Source: an uncultured Dysosmobacter sp.
GTDB lineage: Bacteria; Bacillota; Clostridia; Oscillospirales; Oscillospiraceae
Length of the DNA stretch: 64,000 bases
Assembly (NCBI GenBank): GCA_934590165.1
Contig: CAKTOO010000008.1
Location: 54,131 to 118,130 of the forward strand
Direction: 5' to 3'
The notes beneath the pieces are model-generated. The model saw only the letters and a list, made by a program, of their open reading frames with translations. It was not told the DNA's origin and did not search any database. Each line of letters starts with the position of its first letter. Within the stretch, counting starts at the first letter, position 1. The position numbers and the translations under genes are program-made. Below, piece after piece: positions 8,081 to 17,048 of the stretch.

Positions 8081-9605
8081 GGGTCGTTTCCTCCTTTTCC
8101 GCCGCCTTTGCCGCAGCGATCTCCTCCCGGATACGGTGCCGGGTATCGTCAAATAAAAGCTCCCGGTTGTGGCGGAAATAGGCATCACAGCCGAAATTTT
8201 CCACAAACCAGCTGGTGTCGTAACCAGCGGTGACCTCCGTCACGAAAATGACCAGCTCCTGGCCCTGTCCGAAGGTCTGCTCCAGGAAGCGGAAGGCGTT
8301 GTCAAACCGCTGTCCGGTCTCCGATGCCAGTGCTTTCCGCTGCTCCACTTCCCCGCTGAACCAGGTCCGGACGGCGTCCATGGCCTCCGCCGGGGCGGTG
8401 AGGTCCTCCCGCTGGAGCCGCTGGCGGTACTCCTCCAGGGCGTTCAGCTCCCGCTGCCGCAGGTCCCGGTCCTCCTTCGTCAACTGGCCGGCCTCCCTGG
8501 CCCGCTTCATGGCCTCCTGCCGCTTCCACACCAGCTGGCCCAGCACCGCTGCCGGCTCCGCCTCGGCGATCTTGCCCTTGAATTCCGTCAGGGCAGCATG
8601 GAGGGCGGTAGTCAGGGCGTCCTGCCGCCGGACTCCGGCGGCGGATTCCGCCAGGCGGCTGAGCACCAGGCCCATGACGGAGAGCTTTTCGTCAAAGGGC
8701 GCCGCCCGCAGCTCCGACACGGTGATGGCCTGCCAGGTGCCGGAGAGGATGTCCTCCACATGGTAGGTCTTTTGGTATTTATAATACAGCTCCAGATAGT
8801 TTGCAAAGTCCTTGGCCACCCTGGGCAGCTGGATATACTGGCCGATAGCGTCCCGGTCCACCCGGAGGCTCAGCTTTTCATAGGCGAAGATCAGCTCGCT
8901 GAGGTCCTCCCAGCCCCGGGCGGTGGCAAACTGCAAGCCGTCCGCTGTGTTCTCGATGCGGTAGAAGTTGTCCTTCTTGATGTCCAGATAAGAGATGACG
9001 GCGCCGTGGAGACCCTTGCGGTAGGCATATTCTTTCCACACGGCAAAGTCCTCCGCCACATCAATGCGCTTCACCCGGTCCAACGTCACCACATCAAAAT
9101 CCCGGACAGACTTGTTATACTCCGGCGGGTTGCCCGCCGCCACGATGAGCCATCCCTCCGGCAGGCGCTGGTTGCCGAAGGTCTTGCACTGGAGGAACTG
9201 GAGCATCATGGGGGCCAAGGTCTCGCTGACGCAGTTGATCTCGTCCAGGAACAGGATGCCCTCCCGGATGCCCGTCTGCTCCATCAGTCGGTACACAGAG
9301 GCCAGGATCTCGCTCATGGTGTACTCCGTGACGGAGAACTCCTCCCCGCCGTAGGTGCGCTTTTCAATGAAGGGCAGGCCGATGGCGCTTTGCCGGGTGT
9401 GGTGGGTGATGGTGTAGGCCACCAGCCCCACGCCGGTCTCCGCCGCGATCTGCTCCATGATCTGGGTCTTGCCGATGCCCGGAGGGCCCATCAGCAGCAC
9501 CGGCCGCTGGCGGACGGAGGGGATGAGGTAGTTGCCCAGTTCGTCCCGGGTCAGGTACGCCCGCAGGGTGTTTTCGATCTCCTGTTTTGCCTGTTTGATG
9601 TTCAT
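8073..9605 (-). CDS. MoxR-family AAA+ ATPase
   Basis: A 510-residue AAA+ protein with Walker A GPPGIGKT (residues 40-47), Walker B ILFLDEIN (117-124) and a sensor stretch LIVAAGNPPEYNKSVRDFD. MoxR ATPases act with von Willebrand factor A proteins as chaperones that mature or remodel protein complexes. The protein carries a long helical C-terminal extension (about 280 residues beyond the AAA core) rich in Glu and Arg. It lies 12 bases after the VWA gene 9618-10988 and overlaps the NifU-like gene, forming one minus-strand operon. Substrate unknown. Confidence 0.88.
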   Translation of the reverse strand: MNIKQAKQEIENTLRAYLTRDELGNYLIPSVRQRPVLLMGPPGIGKTQIMEQIAAETGVGLVAYTITHHTRQSAIGLPFIEKRTYGGEEFSVTEYTMSEILASVYRLMEQTGIREGILFLDEINCVSETLAPMMLQFLQCKTFGNQRLPEGWLIVAAGNPPEYNKSVRDFDVVTLDRVKRIDVAEDFAVWKEYAYRKGLHGAVISYLDIKKDNFYRIENTADGLQFATARGWEDLSELIFAYEKLSLRVDRDAIGQYIQLPRVAKDFANYLELYYKYQKTYHVEDILSGTWQAITVSELRAAPFDEKLSVMGLVLSRLAESAAGVRRQDALTTALHAALTEFKGKIAEAEPAAVLGQLVWKRQEAMKRAREAGQLTKEDRDLRQRELNALEEYRQRLQREDLTAPAEAMDAVRTWFSGEVEQRKALASETGQRFDNAFRFLEQTFGQGQELVIFVTEVTAGYDTSWFVENFGCDAYFRHNRELLFDDTRHRIREEIAAAKAAEKEETTHA

Positions 9606-9617
9606 ATCCGTTGCTCC

Positions 9618-10988
9618 TTACAGCTGGGGCAGCTCGTCCCAGTCCAATTCATCGGGAAATTCCTCCGCCGTCTTCTCCACGGCCCGCTCCAGGTCCTCCA
9701 CGGTCAGCACCAGCCGAATGGCCCAGGGAGGCATCTTCACGCTGAGGGGCGGCTCCTCCAGCAGCACAAAGGCTGTCTCATAGGGCGGGCGCTTTTGGGG
9801 ATAAATACCCATGCCATCGGTAAAGTAGATGAGGCCCCGAAGGGAGGTGAAGGCTCCTTCCGCCCGCAAACGCTCCACATGCTGGAACACCGGGCGGAAG
9901 TCCGTGGCGCTGCCGCCGGCCAGGGTAAAATGCTCCATATAGTCCTTCAGGTCCTCCAGGTCGTGGAGCACCGTGTCGGAGCGGATCTGGTCATCGCACT
10001 GGAGGATGCGGATGTTCACCTTCCGGGTGAAGGTGGCGGTGGAGCGGAGGATGGCATAGGTGCAGGCAAGAAACCGCCGCACCAGGGCGCCGGAGGTGGA
10101 CATGGAGGTGTCCACGGCAATGACGAAATCCTCGATGCGCTTTTCCTCTTTTGTCTCCGGCGGCTCCACCAGGGGCATGTTGCCGTAAAGCTGCAAGCCA
10201 TAGGTATAGAAAATATAGTCAAAGGCGTCGCCGTCCACGGCCATGACCTCCCGGGGCACAGCGAACCGCCGCAGAAAGGCCCGGTAGTCCACATCATCCC
10301 GGGTGGCCACCTGGATCTGCTCCAGCACTGCTTCGCCGCCGGCGGCCTGTCCGGCCAGCACCGTTTCCAGACCCGTCCGGGTCTTGCCGGACAGATCCCG
10401 CCACTTCTGGTCCTGCTGCTGGCGCTGCTCCTGATCCTCCCGCTTTTCCGGGTCCCACAGGCCGTGGTCATCCACCAAAAAGGCCCGCTGGAGTTGGGCC
10501 AGCTCATAGTCTGGCAGAGAAATCCGCAGCAACCGGCGGTAAATCCCTTCAGCGGTCAACACTGGCATGTCCCGGCGGCACTGGCCGTAAAATTTCTGCT
10601 TCATGGGCACGGTGCCCTCCGTCAGGCAGGCGTACTCCAGCTCATCCAGAATGCTCTCCACCGCCGCGTCACAGGCAAGGTCCCAAAGTTCCGGGACCTT
10701 GCCCCGTTTTTTGAAAATATGCCGCAGCATACAGTGCAGCAGCACATGGAGATAAGCCCGGTTGACAGCCGTCCGGCTGCGGAGATACCGCTCTGCCAGG
10801 AAGCTGCCGTCGTAATACAGCATCTCCCCGTCGGTGGCCAGGGACAGTGTCACACCGCCGCCCGGCTGGAAGCGCAGGCTGCACAGCGCCACATCCAGAT
10901 AAGGGAGGTTCAGATACAGCTCGTTCCGGGCGGCAAACAAAATATCCTGCCCGATGGCGGAAAAATCTTTTTTCGGTGTTTCCTCCAC
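9618..10988 (-). CDS. VWA-like protein with DUF2201-type N-terminal domain
   Basis: A 456-residue partner of the adjacent MoxR ATPase. The C-terminal half is a VWA-like domain with MIDAS motif DTSMS (residues 293-297), LAGGSATDFRPVF and LIYFTDGMGIYP. The N-terminal half resembles the DUF2201 putative metallopeptidase domain. At the expected HExxH place it reads HVLLHCMLRH (residues 81-90), so both histidines are kept but the catalytic Glu is Val, followed by WDLACDAAVESIL as in the family. It starts at GTG with a GGAGGAGG site. This suggests a structural or metal-binding rather than proteolytic role. Confidence 0.82.
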   Translation of the reverse strand: MEETPKKDFSAIGQDILFAARNELYLNLPYLDVALCSLRFQPGGGVTLSLATDGEMLYYDGSFLAERYLRSRTAVNRAYLHVLLHCMLRHIFKKRGKVPELWDLACDAAVESILDELEYACLTEGTVPMKQKFYGQCRRDMPVLTAEGIYRRLLRISLPDYELAQLQRAFLVDDHGLWDPEKREDQEQRQQQDQKWRDLSGKTRTGLETVLAGQAAGGEAVLEQIQVATRDDVDYRAFLRRFAVPREVMAVDGDAFDYIFYTYGLQLYGNMPLVEPPETKEEKRIEDFVIAVDTSMSTSGALVRRFLACTYAILRSTATFTRKVNIRILQCDDQIRSDTVLHDLEDLKDYMEHFTLAGGSATDFRPVFQHVERLRAEGAFTSLRGLIYFTDGMGIYPQKRPPYETAFVLLEEPPLSVKMPPWAIRLVLTVEDLERAVEKTAEEFPDELDWDELPQL

Positions 10989-11024
10989 GGGTATCCTCCT
11001 CCCTTCGTGACAGGGTAACTGCCT

Positions 11025-12005
11025 TTACAAGTCAAAACTTTTGTTCCCTCCGGCGGGAAACCGCCGGTGCTGCTCCTCCAGCAGCAGGGCCACCGCCTCG
11101 GCGGCGCCGGCCTCCCGGGCCCGCTGGCAGGCCGCCGCCAAAGTCTCCCGGCTTAGCGCCGTCCGCTCCAGCAAAAAGGACAAGCCCACCATGTCTTTTT
11201 CCTCCAGCAGCCAGTCCACGGCTTCCGCCGCGCGGCTCTGGAGATAGGTAAGGTACGCTTTTTCCGCCGCTTCCGACAGCTCCACCGGGTACCGCACCCG
11301 CCAAAAGGCCAGCCGCACCGCCGAAGCATCTTCATGCTCCATGGCAAGATAGCGCTTCCACAGCCCGTCATAGTCCTTGAAGGACAGCTTTTTCTGACGG
11401 AAGCAGTGATGGTAAGGGTAGCCCGCGCCGTAGATGTTGTAATCAAAATGATGGGCGGGGCAATTCTCCTCGTACACTTCCAGGTAATCCGGGAACAGCA
11501 GCCGGGCCGTCTCACCCGCCGCCGTGATGACGGTCACATCCAGTTCCCGGCTCAGTTCGTCGGCAAAATAGGCCAGGGACTCCCCCTGGTCCTCTCCGGT
11601 GCGGGTCAGGTGAAAGGCGTGCAGCCTCCGGCAGTTCATGAGGGCGCCGCCACCCCAGAATCTCACATCGTCCCACAGCCACAGCCGTTCCAAACCGTCG
11701 CAGTTCAGCAGGACATAGTCCCCCACCCGCTCCAGGTATCGGGGCAGCGTCAGCTCCTTCAATCCGTGGTTGTCCCAGCCGTCTTCGCCTGGCAGCGGGC
11801 CGCAGGTGACTTGCACCATCTCCCCCGGCACTGCCGGGGCATTGGGAGCCAGAGCGTGATCCCCCAGCGCCGTCACCGGCAGGCCCCACAGCTTCTCCGG
11901 CAGGGCGGCCCGCTCATCGCAGGTCACAGCCCGCAGGACCGTAACGCCCGCCGCCTCCCGGCGGACGGTCAGTTTCCAGTTGTTGATACCGCTGACGCTC
12001 TCCAA
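11025..12005 (-). CDS. Leucine-rich-repeat-like protein of unknown function
   Basis: A 326-residue soluble protein beginning LESVSGINNWKLTVRREAAG. The first half has repeats of the BspA/LRR_5 kind (LKELTLPRYLERVGDYVLLN, CDGLERLWLWDDVRFWGGG, ALMNCRRLHAFHLTR). The second half is helical with LFPDYLEVYEENCPAHHFDY and ankyrin-like C-terminal leucine and alanine repeats ending LLLEEQHRRFPAGG. I choose TTG at 12005, which follows GGAGGAG; the longer frame upstream crosses the GntR promoter. It is upstream of and parallel to the VWA/MoxR operon (36-base gap). Function not known. Confidence 0.7.
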   Translation of the reverse strand: MESVSGINNWKLTVRREAAGVTVLRAVTCDERAALPEKLWGLPVTALGDHALAPNAPAVPGEMVQVTCGPLPGEDGWDNHGLKELTLPRYLERVGDYVLLNCDGLERLWLWDDVRFWGGGALMNCRRLHAFHLTRTGEDQGESLAYFADELSRELDVTVITAAGETARLLFPDYLEVYEENCPAHHFDYNIYGAGYPYHHCFRQKKLSFKDYDGLWKRYLAMEHEDASAVRLAFWRVRYPVELSEAAEKAYLTYLQSRAAEAVDWLLEEKDMVGLSFLLERTALSRETLAAACQRAREAGAAEAVALLLEEQHRRFPAGGNKSFDL

Positions 12006-12104
12006 GAGCCTCTCCTCCCCGCTGTTATCTGAATCCGCAGTATACCATACTTTCCGCCGCTTTCCTAGGTGCAATGCACACAAAAAGTTTTTTACAATTC
12101 CCCC

Positions 12105-12145
12105 TTGACATTCCCGGTCAACTGTATATACTGTATATGTACAGT
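12105..12145 (+). promoter_or_regulatory. Promoter and palindromic operator of the GntR/ABC operon
   Basis: TTGACA at 12105-12110 and TATACT at 12127-12132, 16 bases apart. A dyad, ACTGTA at 12121-12126 and TACAGT at 12140-12145, covers the -10 box and start point, as expected for autorepression by the YtrA-type regulator encoded 20 bases downstream. Confidence 0.72.
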
Positions 12146-12164
12146 ACGAACAGGAGGCGCTGCC

Positions 12165-12542
12165 ATGGAGCTGGTGATCCGAAACACCGCCAATCAACCC
12201 ATTTATGAGCAGATCTATTCTCAGATCCGCGCCCAGATCATCGCCGGGACACTGCGGCCGGGAGACGCCCTGCCCTCCATCCGTGCCCTGGCCAAGGACC
12301 TGCGCATCTCCGTCATCACCACCAAGCGGGCCTATGACGAGCTGGAGGCCGACGGCTTCCTCTACACGGTAGCCGGCAAGGGCTGCTTTGTGGCGGAGAA
12401 AAACCTGGACCTGGTGCGGGAGCACCAGCTCAAGGAGCTGGAGGACCATCTCGCCGCCGCGGCGGAGCTGGCCAAAAGCTGCGGCCTCAGCCGGGAAGAA
12501 CTGACGGAAATGCTGCGTATTTTAATGGAGGAACAGCCATGA
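12165..12542 (+). CDS. YtrA-family GntR transcriptional repressor
   Basis: A 125-residue regulator with an N-terminal winged helix of the GntR type (NQPIYEQIYSQIRAQIIAGT, LRPGDALPSIRALAKDL, TTKRAYDELEADGFLYTVAG KG) and a short C-terminal helical dimerisation tail, which defines the YtrA subgroup. Such proteins repress an ABC exporter gene pair until a cell-wall or peptide antibiotic is present. The ATG at 12165 follows AGGAGG. It overlaps the ABC ATPase gene by 4 bases (ATGA), and a palindrome overlaps its promoter, so it very likely controls its own operon. Confidence 0.9.
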   Translation: MELVIRNTANQPIYEQIYSQIRAQIIAGTLRPGDALPSIRALAKDLRISVITTKRAYDELEADGFLYTVAGKGCFVAEKNLDLVREHQLKELEDHLAAAAELAKSCGLSREELTEMLRILMEEQP

Positions 12543-13393
12543 ATGCCATTGAATTATCCCATATCTGCAAGGATTTCGGCTCCTTTGCCATTCAGGACCT
12601 GACCCTGGCGGTGCCCAGCGGCACCATCTGCGGCCTGGTAGGCGAAAACGGTGCCGGCAAATCCACCACCATTCGGCTTTTGTGCGGCGCCCTGCGGCCG
12701 GACAGCGGCACCGCCTCGGCGCTGGGAGTAGATGTCAGCTCCCCGGAATTTCTGGCGGCCAAGGAAGACATCGGCGTGGTGCTGGACGAGGCCTACTTTC
12801 CCGAGTCCCTGAACGCCGTCCAGGTGGGGAAAATCATGGCGGCGACGTACCGCCGCTGGGACCAGGCCCTGTACGAACGCTATCTGAAACGCTTTGACCT
12901 GCCCGTGGGCAAGCAGTTCAAGGACTATTCCCGGGGTATGCGGATGAAGCTGGCTATCGCCGTGGCCCTGAGCCATCAGCCGAAGCTGCTGGTGCTGGAC
13001 GAGGCCACCGCCGGCCTGGACCCCATCGTCCGGGATGAGATCCTGGACATTTTCAACGACTTCACCCGGGAGGAGGACCACTCCATCCTCATCTCCTCCC
13101 ACATTCTCAGCGACCTGGAAAAGCTGTGCGATTACATTGCCTTCCTCCACCAGGGCCGACTGCTGTTCTGTGAGGAGAAGGACCGGCTGCTGGAGGAGTA
13201 CGGCATTTTCAGCGACACCGCCGCCCAGCTGGAATGCCTGCTGCCGGAGGCCATCGTCGCCCGGGAGCCCAATGGCTACGGCGGCGTCCGTGCCCTGGTG
13301 AAACGGGAACTGGCCCCGGTGGGCTGGCAGCTGGAGCGGGCCAGTGTGGAGGACATCATCCTCTTTCTGGTGAAAGGAGCGAAGAACGCATGA
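12539..13393 (+). CDS. ABC transporter ATPase of a YtrA-regulated exporter
   Basis: A 284-residue ABC ATPase with Walker A GENGAGKST, signature variant YSRGMRMKL and Walker B LLVLDEATAGLD. The C-terminal extension (LEEYGIFSDTAAQLECLL) is typical of exporters of the BcrA/YtrB kind. It overlaps the regulator gene before it and the permease gene after it by a few bases, so the three are co-translated. The likely role is energising the membrane partner for efflux or defence against envelope stress; the substrate is not evident. Confidence 0.9.
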   Translation: MNAIELSHICKDFGSFAIQDLTLAVPSGTICGLVGENGAGKSTTIRLLCGALRPDSGTASALGVDVSSPEFLAAKEDIGVVLDEAYFPESLNAVQVGKIMAATYRRWDQALYERYLKRFDLPVGKQFKDYSRGMRMKLAIAVALSHQPKLLVLDEATAGLDPIVRDEILDIFNDFTREEDHSILISSHILSDLEKLCDYIAFLHQGRLLFCEEKDRLLEEYGIFSDTAAQLECLLPEAIVAREPNGYGGVRALVKRELAPVGWQLERASVEDIILFLVKGAKNA

Positions 13394-13995
13394 AAGCGCT
13401 GATCTTGAAAGACATTTACGTGATCTGGCGGCAGATGAAGTATTTTCTGGTGATGATCCTTATTTTCTCCGCTCTGCCCAGCGGCTTCAACAACACCTTT
13501 GCCGTGGTGTACGCCGCCATGCTGCCCTACACCGCCCTGGCCTATGACGAGCGCAGCAAGTGGGACCAGATGGCGGCCATGATGCCCTACTCCGCCCGGG
13601 ACATCGTGCTGGGCAAATATGTGTTCGGCTGGCTGTGCATCGGCGCGGCGGCGGTGCTGTCCCTCCTGTTCCAGGCGGTCCTCGCCCTGCTGGGCAGCCG
13701 GGCCTTCTCCCCCGCCATGATGGCCATGGCCGCTTTGGGCGGGCTGTGCATCCTGGCCATCTCCTTGCCGGTGATGTTCCGCTTCGGCGTGGAAAAGGGG
13801 CGGATGGCCATGTTCCTGGTCATTTTCCTGGTGTGCGGCACCGCCGGCGCCATCGCCTCCATCGCCGTTTCCGGGAACGCCGCGAAATTTGCCTTTCAGG
13901 GTTCCGCCCTGGTCATTTTGCTCATTGCCGCCATGGTCCTGACCGCCATTTCCATTCCCCTGTCCCAGCGGTTTTACTGGCAGAGGATGGGGTGA
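13390..13995 (+). CDS. ABC-2 family membrane permease
   Basis: A 201-residue hydrophobic protein starting MKALILKDIYVIWRQMKYF with six predicted membrane segments (FLVMILIFSALPSGF, IGAAAVLSLLFQAVLALLG, MFLVIFLVCGTAGAIASI and others). The layout matches the ABC-2 transporter family PF13346 found next to YtrA-type operons. Its ATG overlaps the TGA of the ATPase gene. It should form the membrane part of the exporter. Confidence 0.82.
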   Translation: MKALILKDIYVIWRQMKYFLVMILIFSALPSGFNNTFAVVYAAMLPYTALAYDERSKWDQMAAMMPYSARDIVLGKYVFGWLCIGAAAVLSLLFQAVLALLGSRAFSPAMMAMAALGGLCILAISLPVMFRFGVEKGRMAMFLVIFLVCGTAGAIASIAVSGNAAKFAFQGSALVILLIAAMVLTAISIPLSQRFYWQRMG

Positions 13996-14031
13996 AATGC
14001 ACCTGGAGAGACATTGGTACGAAATCGCAAT

Positions 14032-14066
14032 AAAAAATCCGGCTGGTTTCCCAGCCGGATTTTTTA
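14032..14066 (+). terminator. Terminator of the GntR/ABC operon
   Basis: AAAATCCGGCTGG and CCAGCCGGATTTT form a perfect hairpin with a 4-base loop, followed by a T run. Confidence 0.88.
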
Positions 14067-14193
14067 TAATTCGGTGTGCTTCGCATCTGCCCACCGTCGC
14101 GGCTTTGCGATCCCCGGCCCTTTCCGGGCCGCCAATCGCGCCGCTTCCTCGATAATCGGCTCGCTTTTTCCGCCACCGGCGGCGCCTCGCCGA

Positions 14194-15816
14194 TTATCCC
14201 CACAATGCCGACAGCATGGGGATAACCTGCTTCTTCCGGGACATGATCTTCTGCAGGAACACCGCGTTGTCGCTGGCGTCCTCTGGCTTGACGTTGAACG
14301 CCTGGCAGATGCTATCCTCATCCCCCACAAACAGCAGCTGGGTGCCCTCCAGCAGCACATCCGTGATCATGAGGGCCACGATATTCAGTTCCTTCTGCCG
14401 GCGGACCTTTTCCATGACCGTCAGGAACTCATCCTTTCGGGCGATGAGGCGGTCGGAGTCCATGCAGGTGATCTGGCTCACCGCCAGGTTGTGGCCTGCG
14501 ATGTGGAACTCCTTATAGTCCGTCTTCAGCATGGCTTCCGCAGTCTTATCGTCCCCGCAGGTGGCGGAGAAGATGGCTTTGCCCAGCTCCTCCAAAGAGA
14601 CATTGGCGATACGGGCCATCCGCTGGGCGATGTCAACGTCCCGCTTCGTGCAGGTGGGGGACTTGAACATGACCGTATCGGACACGATGGCTGCGGCCAT
14701 GAGGCCCGCCATTTTGGCCGTGGGCATGAGCCCCTTCTCCTGGTACATATCCGCCACAATAGTAGTGGTACTGCCCACAGGCTCATTGCGGACATAAATG
14801 GGATTTTTCGTCTCGATGTCCGCCAGACGGTGGTGGTCCACGATCTCCAGGATCTCCGCCTGCTCCAGGCCCCGGACAGACTGGGCCTTTTCATTGTGGT
14901 CCATAAGCACCACCCGCTTGCGGCGGGGGCGCAGCAGATGGAACCGGGCCAGGGTGCCCACCACCCGCTCCTCATCGTCCAGGATGGGATAAGCACGGAA
15001 GCGGCTTTCCAGCACCGTGTCCTGCACATCATCCAAATAGTCATCCAGATGGAAGTACACCATGTCCCGGCTCTTGCAGATATGGCCGATGGGCATGGCG
15101 TGCCAGATGAGGCGCATGGCGCGGTAAGCGTCATAGGGCGTGGAGATGATGCAGGTCTCCGTCTCCGTCTCCAGCAGCTCCCGGTCCACCTCCGCCTGGC
15201 AGACGACGACGCAGTTGACGTTCAGGTCCAGGGCCCGGCGGATCATATCCGGCTGGTCGCCGCAAATGACGATGCTGTTGGGGTTGGAAAATTCCAGATT
15301 CTCCCGGCCGGCAGGCAGGGCCACGGCGATCTCGCCGGAAACCACATCCTTCAGCTGGCCGCCCTCATTGAGGATCTTACCCTCCAGCACGGACAGCAGG
15401 TTGTAGACCGGCAGCTCCCCCACCAGGGGATTGCGGACGGAGGTCATGTCGTAGTTGGCCACATCTCCGGCGGACAGCATTCCGTACAGGGTACCGTCCT
15501 CGTTGGCCACGGGAAGGACGGAGATCTTGTTGGCCTGCATGGTCTGCCAAGCACGGCTGATGGTGGCGCCGGCGGACAGCGTGGGCGGCGTATCGTAATC
15601 CAGGTCCTTCACCTGGGTCCGCAGGTCCGTGATGAGGGTGGGCGGCTGGAAGCCGAACCGATCCAGCACCATCTGGGTCTCGTCGCTGACCTGGCCCAGC
15701 CGGGCGGCACGGTACTGCCGGTCACCCAGGGCGTTTTTCAGCGCCGCGTATGCCATAGACGAAACGATGGAGTCCGTGTCCGGATTCCGGTGTCCGGTAA
15801 TGTAAATGGTATCCAT
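14194..15816 (-). CDS. CBS/DRTGG-domain manganese-dependent inorganic pyrophosphatase (family II)
   Basis: A 540-residue enzyme that hydrolyses pyrophosphate to phosphate in the cytoplasm. The DHH catalytic domain is split: ITGHRNPDTDSIVSS at the N-terminus, and LMDHNEKAQS plus IVDHHRLADIETKNPI after about residue 290. Between them lie a CBS domain (MQANKISVLPVANEDGTLYG), a DRTGG domain (GEIAVALPAGRENLEF to LLETETETCIIS) and a second CBS domain (SRFRAYPILDDEERVVG). The C-terminal DHHA2 domain follows. Adenine nucleotides bound by the CBS pair normally tune such enzymes. The length matches CBS-PPases (about 540) rather than plain PpaC (about 310). Confidence 0.92.
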   Translation of the reverse strand: MDTIYITGHRNPDTDSIVSSMAYAALKNALGDRQYRAARLGQVSDETQMVLDRFGFQPPTLITDLRTQVKDLDYDTPPTLSAGATISRAWQTMQANKISVLPVANEDGTLYGMLSAGDVANYDMTSVRNPLVGELPVYNLLSVLEGKILNEGGQLKDVVSGEIAVALPAGRENLEFSNPNSIVICGDQPDMIRRALDLNVNCVVVCQAEVDRELLETETETCIISTPYDAYRAMRLIWHAMPIGHICKSRDMVYFHLDDYLDDVQDTVLESRFRAYPILDDEERVVGTLARFHLLRPRRKRVVLMDHNEKAQSVRGLEQAEILEIVDHHRLADIETKNPIYVRNEPVGSTTTIVADMYQEKGLMPTAKMAGLMAAAIVSDTVMFKSPTCTKRDVDIAQRMARIANVSLEELGKAIFSATCGDDKTAEAMLKTDYKEFHIAGHNLAVSQITCMDSDRLIARKDEFLTVMEKVRRQKELNIVALMITDVLLEGTQLLFVGDEDSICQAFNVKPEDASDNAVFLQKIMSRKKQVIPMLSALWG

Positions 15817-15901
15817 AGATTGCGTTCTCCTTACAGCAGGATTCTTCTATGTATGATTATGCTGCCCCGGCGGCGCTTTGTCAACCGCCGTCAAAGGGCG
15901 G

Positions 15902-15950
15902 GACAGCACGCGGAAACGATTACTTCCGCGTGCTGTCCCGTAATTTTTTT
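15902..15950. terminator. Hairpin between the peptidase and pyrophosphatase genes
   Basis: GACAGCACGCGGAA pairs with TTCCGCGTGCTGTC; a T run follows only on the plus strand (TAATTTTTTT), so efficiency for the minus-strand peptidase gene is uncertain. Confidence 0.6.
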
Positions 15951-15955
15951 CTCCC

Positions 15956-17029
15956 TTACAGGATGATGAGCTCCTTGGGTGCTTTGGTGAGGTCCTTGCA
16001 GCCCTCCTCCGTCAGCAATATCACATCCTCGATGCGCACACCCAGCTTTCCCGGCAGATAGATGCCCGGCTCCGCCGAAATGACCGCACCGGCCGGCAGC
16101 GGCTTTTCGTTCATGGGGGAGGCGTTGGGCGCCTCGTGGATCTCCACGCCCACGCCATGGCCGAAGCTGTGTCCGAAATAACTGCCGTACCCTGCCGCGG
16201 CGATGACGGCCCGAGCGGCGCCGTCCACCTCCCGGCCGGTGACGCCGGCCCTGGCAGCCCGGATGCCCGCTTCCTGGGCGGACAGCACCGTATGATACAC
16301 CCGCTGCATCTCCTCCGTGGCAAAGCCCACCGCCACTGTCCGGGTCATGTCCGAGCAGTAGCCGTGATAAATACAGCCGAAGTCCATGGTGACGAACTCG
16401 CCGCTTTGGATGACCCGCTCCCCGGGAACACCGTGAGGCAGGCTGCCGTTGGGTCCGGAGACCACAATGGGGTCAAAAGACATGTTCTCCGCGCCATAGT
16501 GCAGCATCAGATACTGGAGCCGGGCGGCGATCTCCTTTTCCGTCACGCCGGGGCGGATCTCCCCCAGAATCTGGTCCAGGGCCTTTTCCGCGATCCGCTG
16601 GGCAGCCACCATGGCGTCCAGTTCCTCCTCGTCCTTGACGGAGCGCAGCCGCCACAGAAGCTCTGTGGCGGGCACCAGGTCGCAGGACAGAGCCTTGCGG
16701 TAGCGCTCGTGGTCCTGGACCGTCATGTAGGCATCCTCAAAGCCCAGGCGGCGGATGTGCCGCTCCACCACCACTTCTTCCACCAGGGCGCCATAGCCCC
16801 GGCCGGCCCGGACCTCCCGGATCTCCGCCCCCTGGACATAGCGTCCGGCGGCCTCGATATACCGGGAATCCGTAAAGTAATATGCCTTCCCCCTGGTCAC
16901 CAGGGCCACGCCGTCGGTGCCGGCAGAGTGAAAGCCGGAGGCGTAAAAGCGGTTGGCCTCCCCCGTCAGCAGCATACCGTCCAGGTCATGACGTTCCAGT
17001 TGGACAGCGATCTCCTTAAAATGATTCAC
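15956..17029 (-). CDS. Xaa-Pro aminopeptidase / M24 metallopeptidase
   Basis: A 357-residue pita-bread metalloenzyme. The N-terminal creatinase-like domain (GMLLTGEANRFYASGF, YYFTDSRYIEAA) is followed by the M24 catalytic domain. Metal ligands are visible in VTMDFGCIYHGYCSDMTRT (two Asp), FGHSFGHGVGVEIHE (His), ISAEPGIYLPG (Glu) and GVRIEDVILL (Glu). It should release N-terminal residues preceding proline. It is 20 bases from the end of pyrG, which lies upstream on the same strand, so the two may be co-transcribed. Confidence 0.93.
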   Translation of the reverse strand: MNHFKEIAVQLERHDLDGMLLTGEANRFYASGFHSAGTDGVALVTRGKAYYFTDSRYIEAAGRYVQGAEIREVRAGRGYGALVEEVVVERHIRRLGFEDAYMTVQDHERYRKALSCDLVPATELLWRLRSVKDEEELDAMVAAQRIAEKALDQILGEIRPGVTEKEIAARLQYLMLHYGAENMSFDPIVVSGPNGSLPHGVPGERVIQSGEFVTMDFGCIYHGYCSDMTRTVAVGFATEEMQRVYHTVLSAQEAGIRAARAGVTGREVDGAARAVIAAAGYGSYFGHSFGHGVGVEIHEAPNASPMNEKPLPAGAVISAEPGIYLPGKLGVRIEDVILLTEEGCKDLTKAPKELIIL

Positions 17030-17048
17030 GAAACGCTCCTCTCTTGTG

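Noticed and set aside
14067..14200. Inverted repeat GATAATCGGC ... GCCGATTATC near the end of the pyrophosphatase gene, considered as a mobile miniature element.
   Set aside because: Only one copy is seen in the window and there are no target-site duplications; it may be just a weak terminator.
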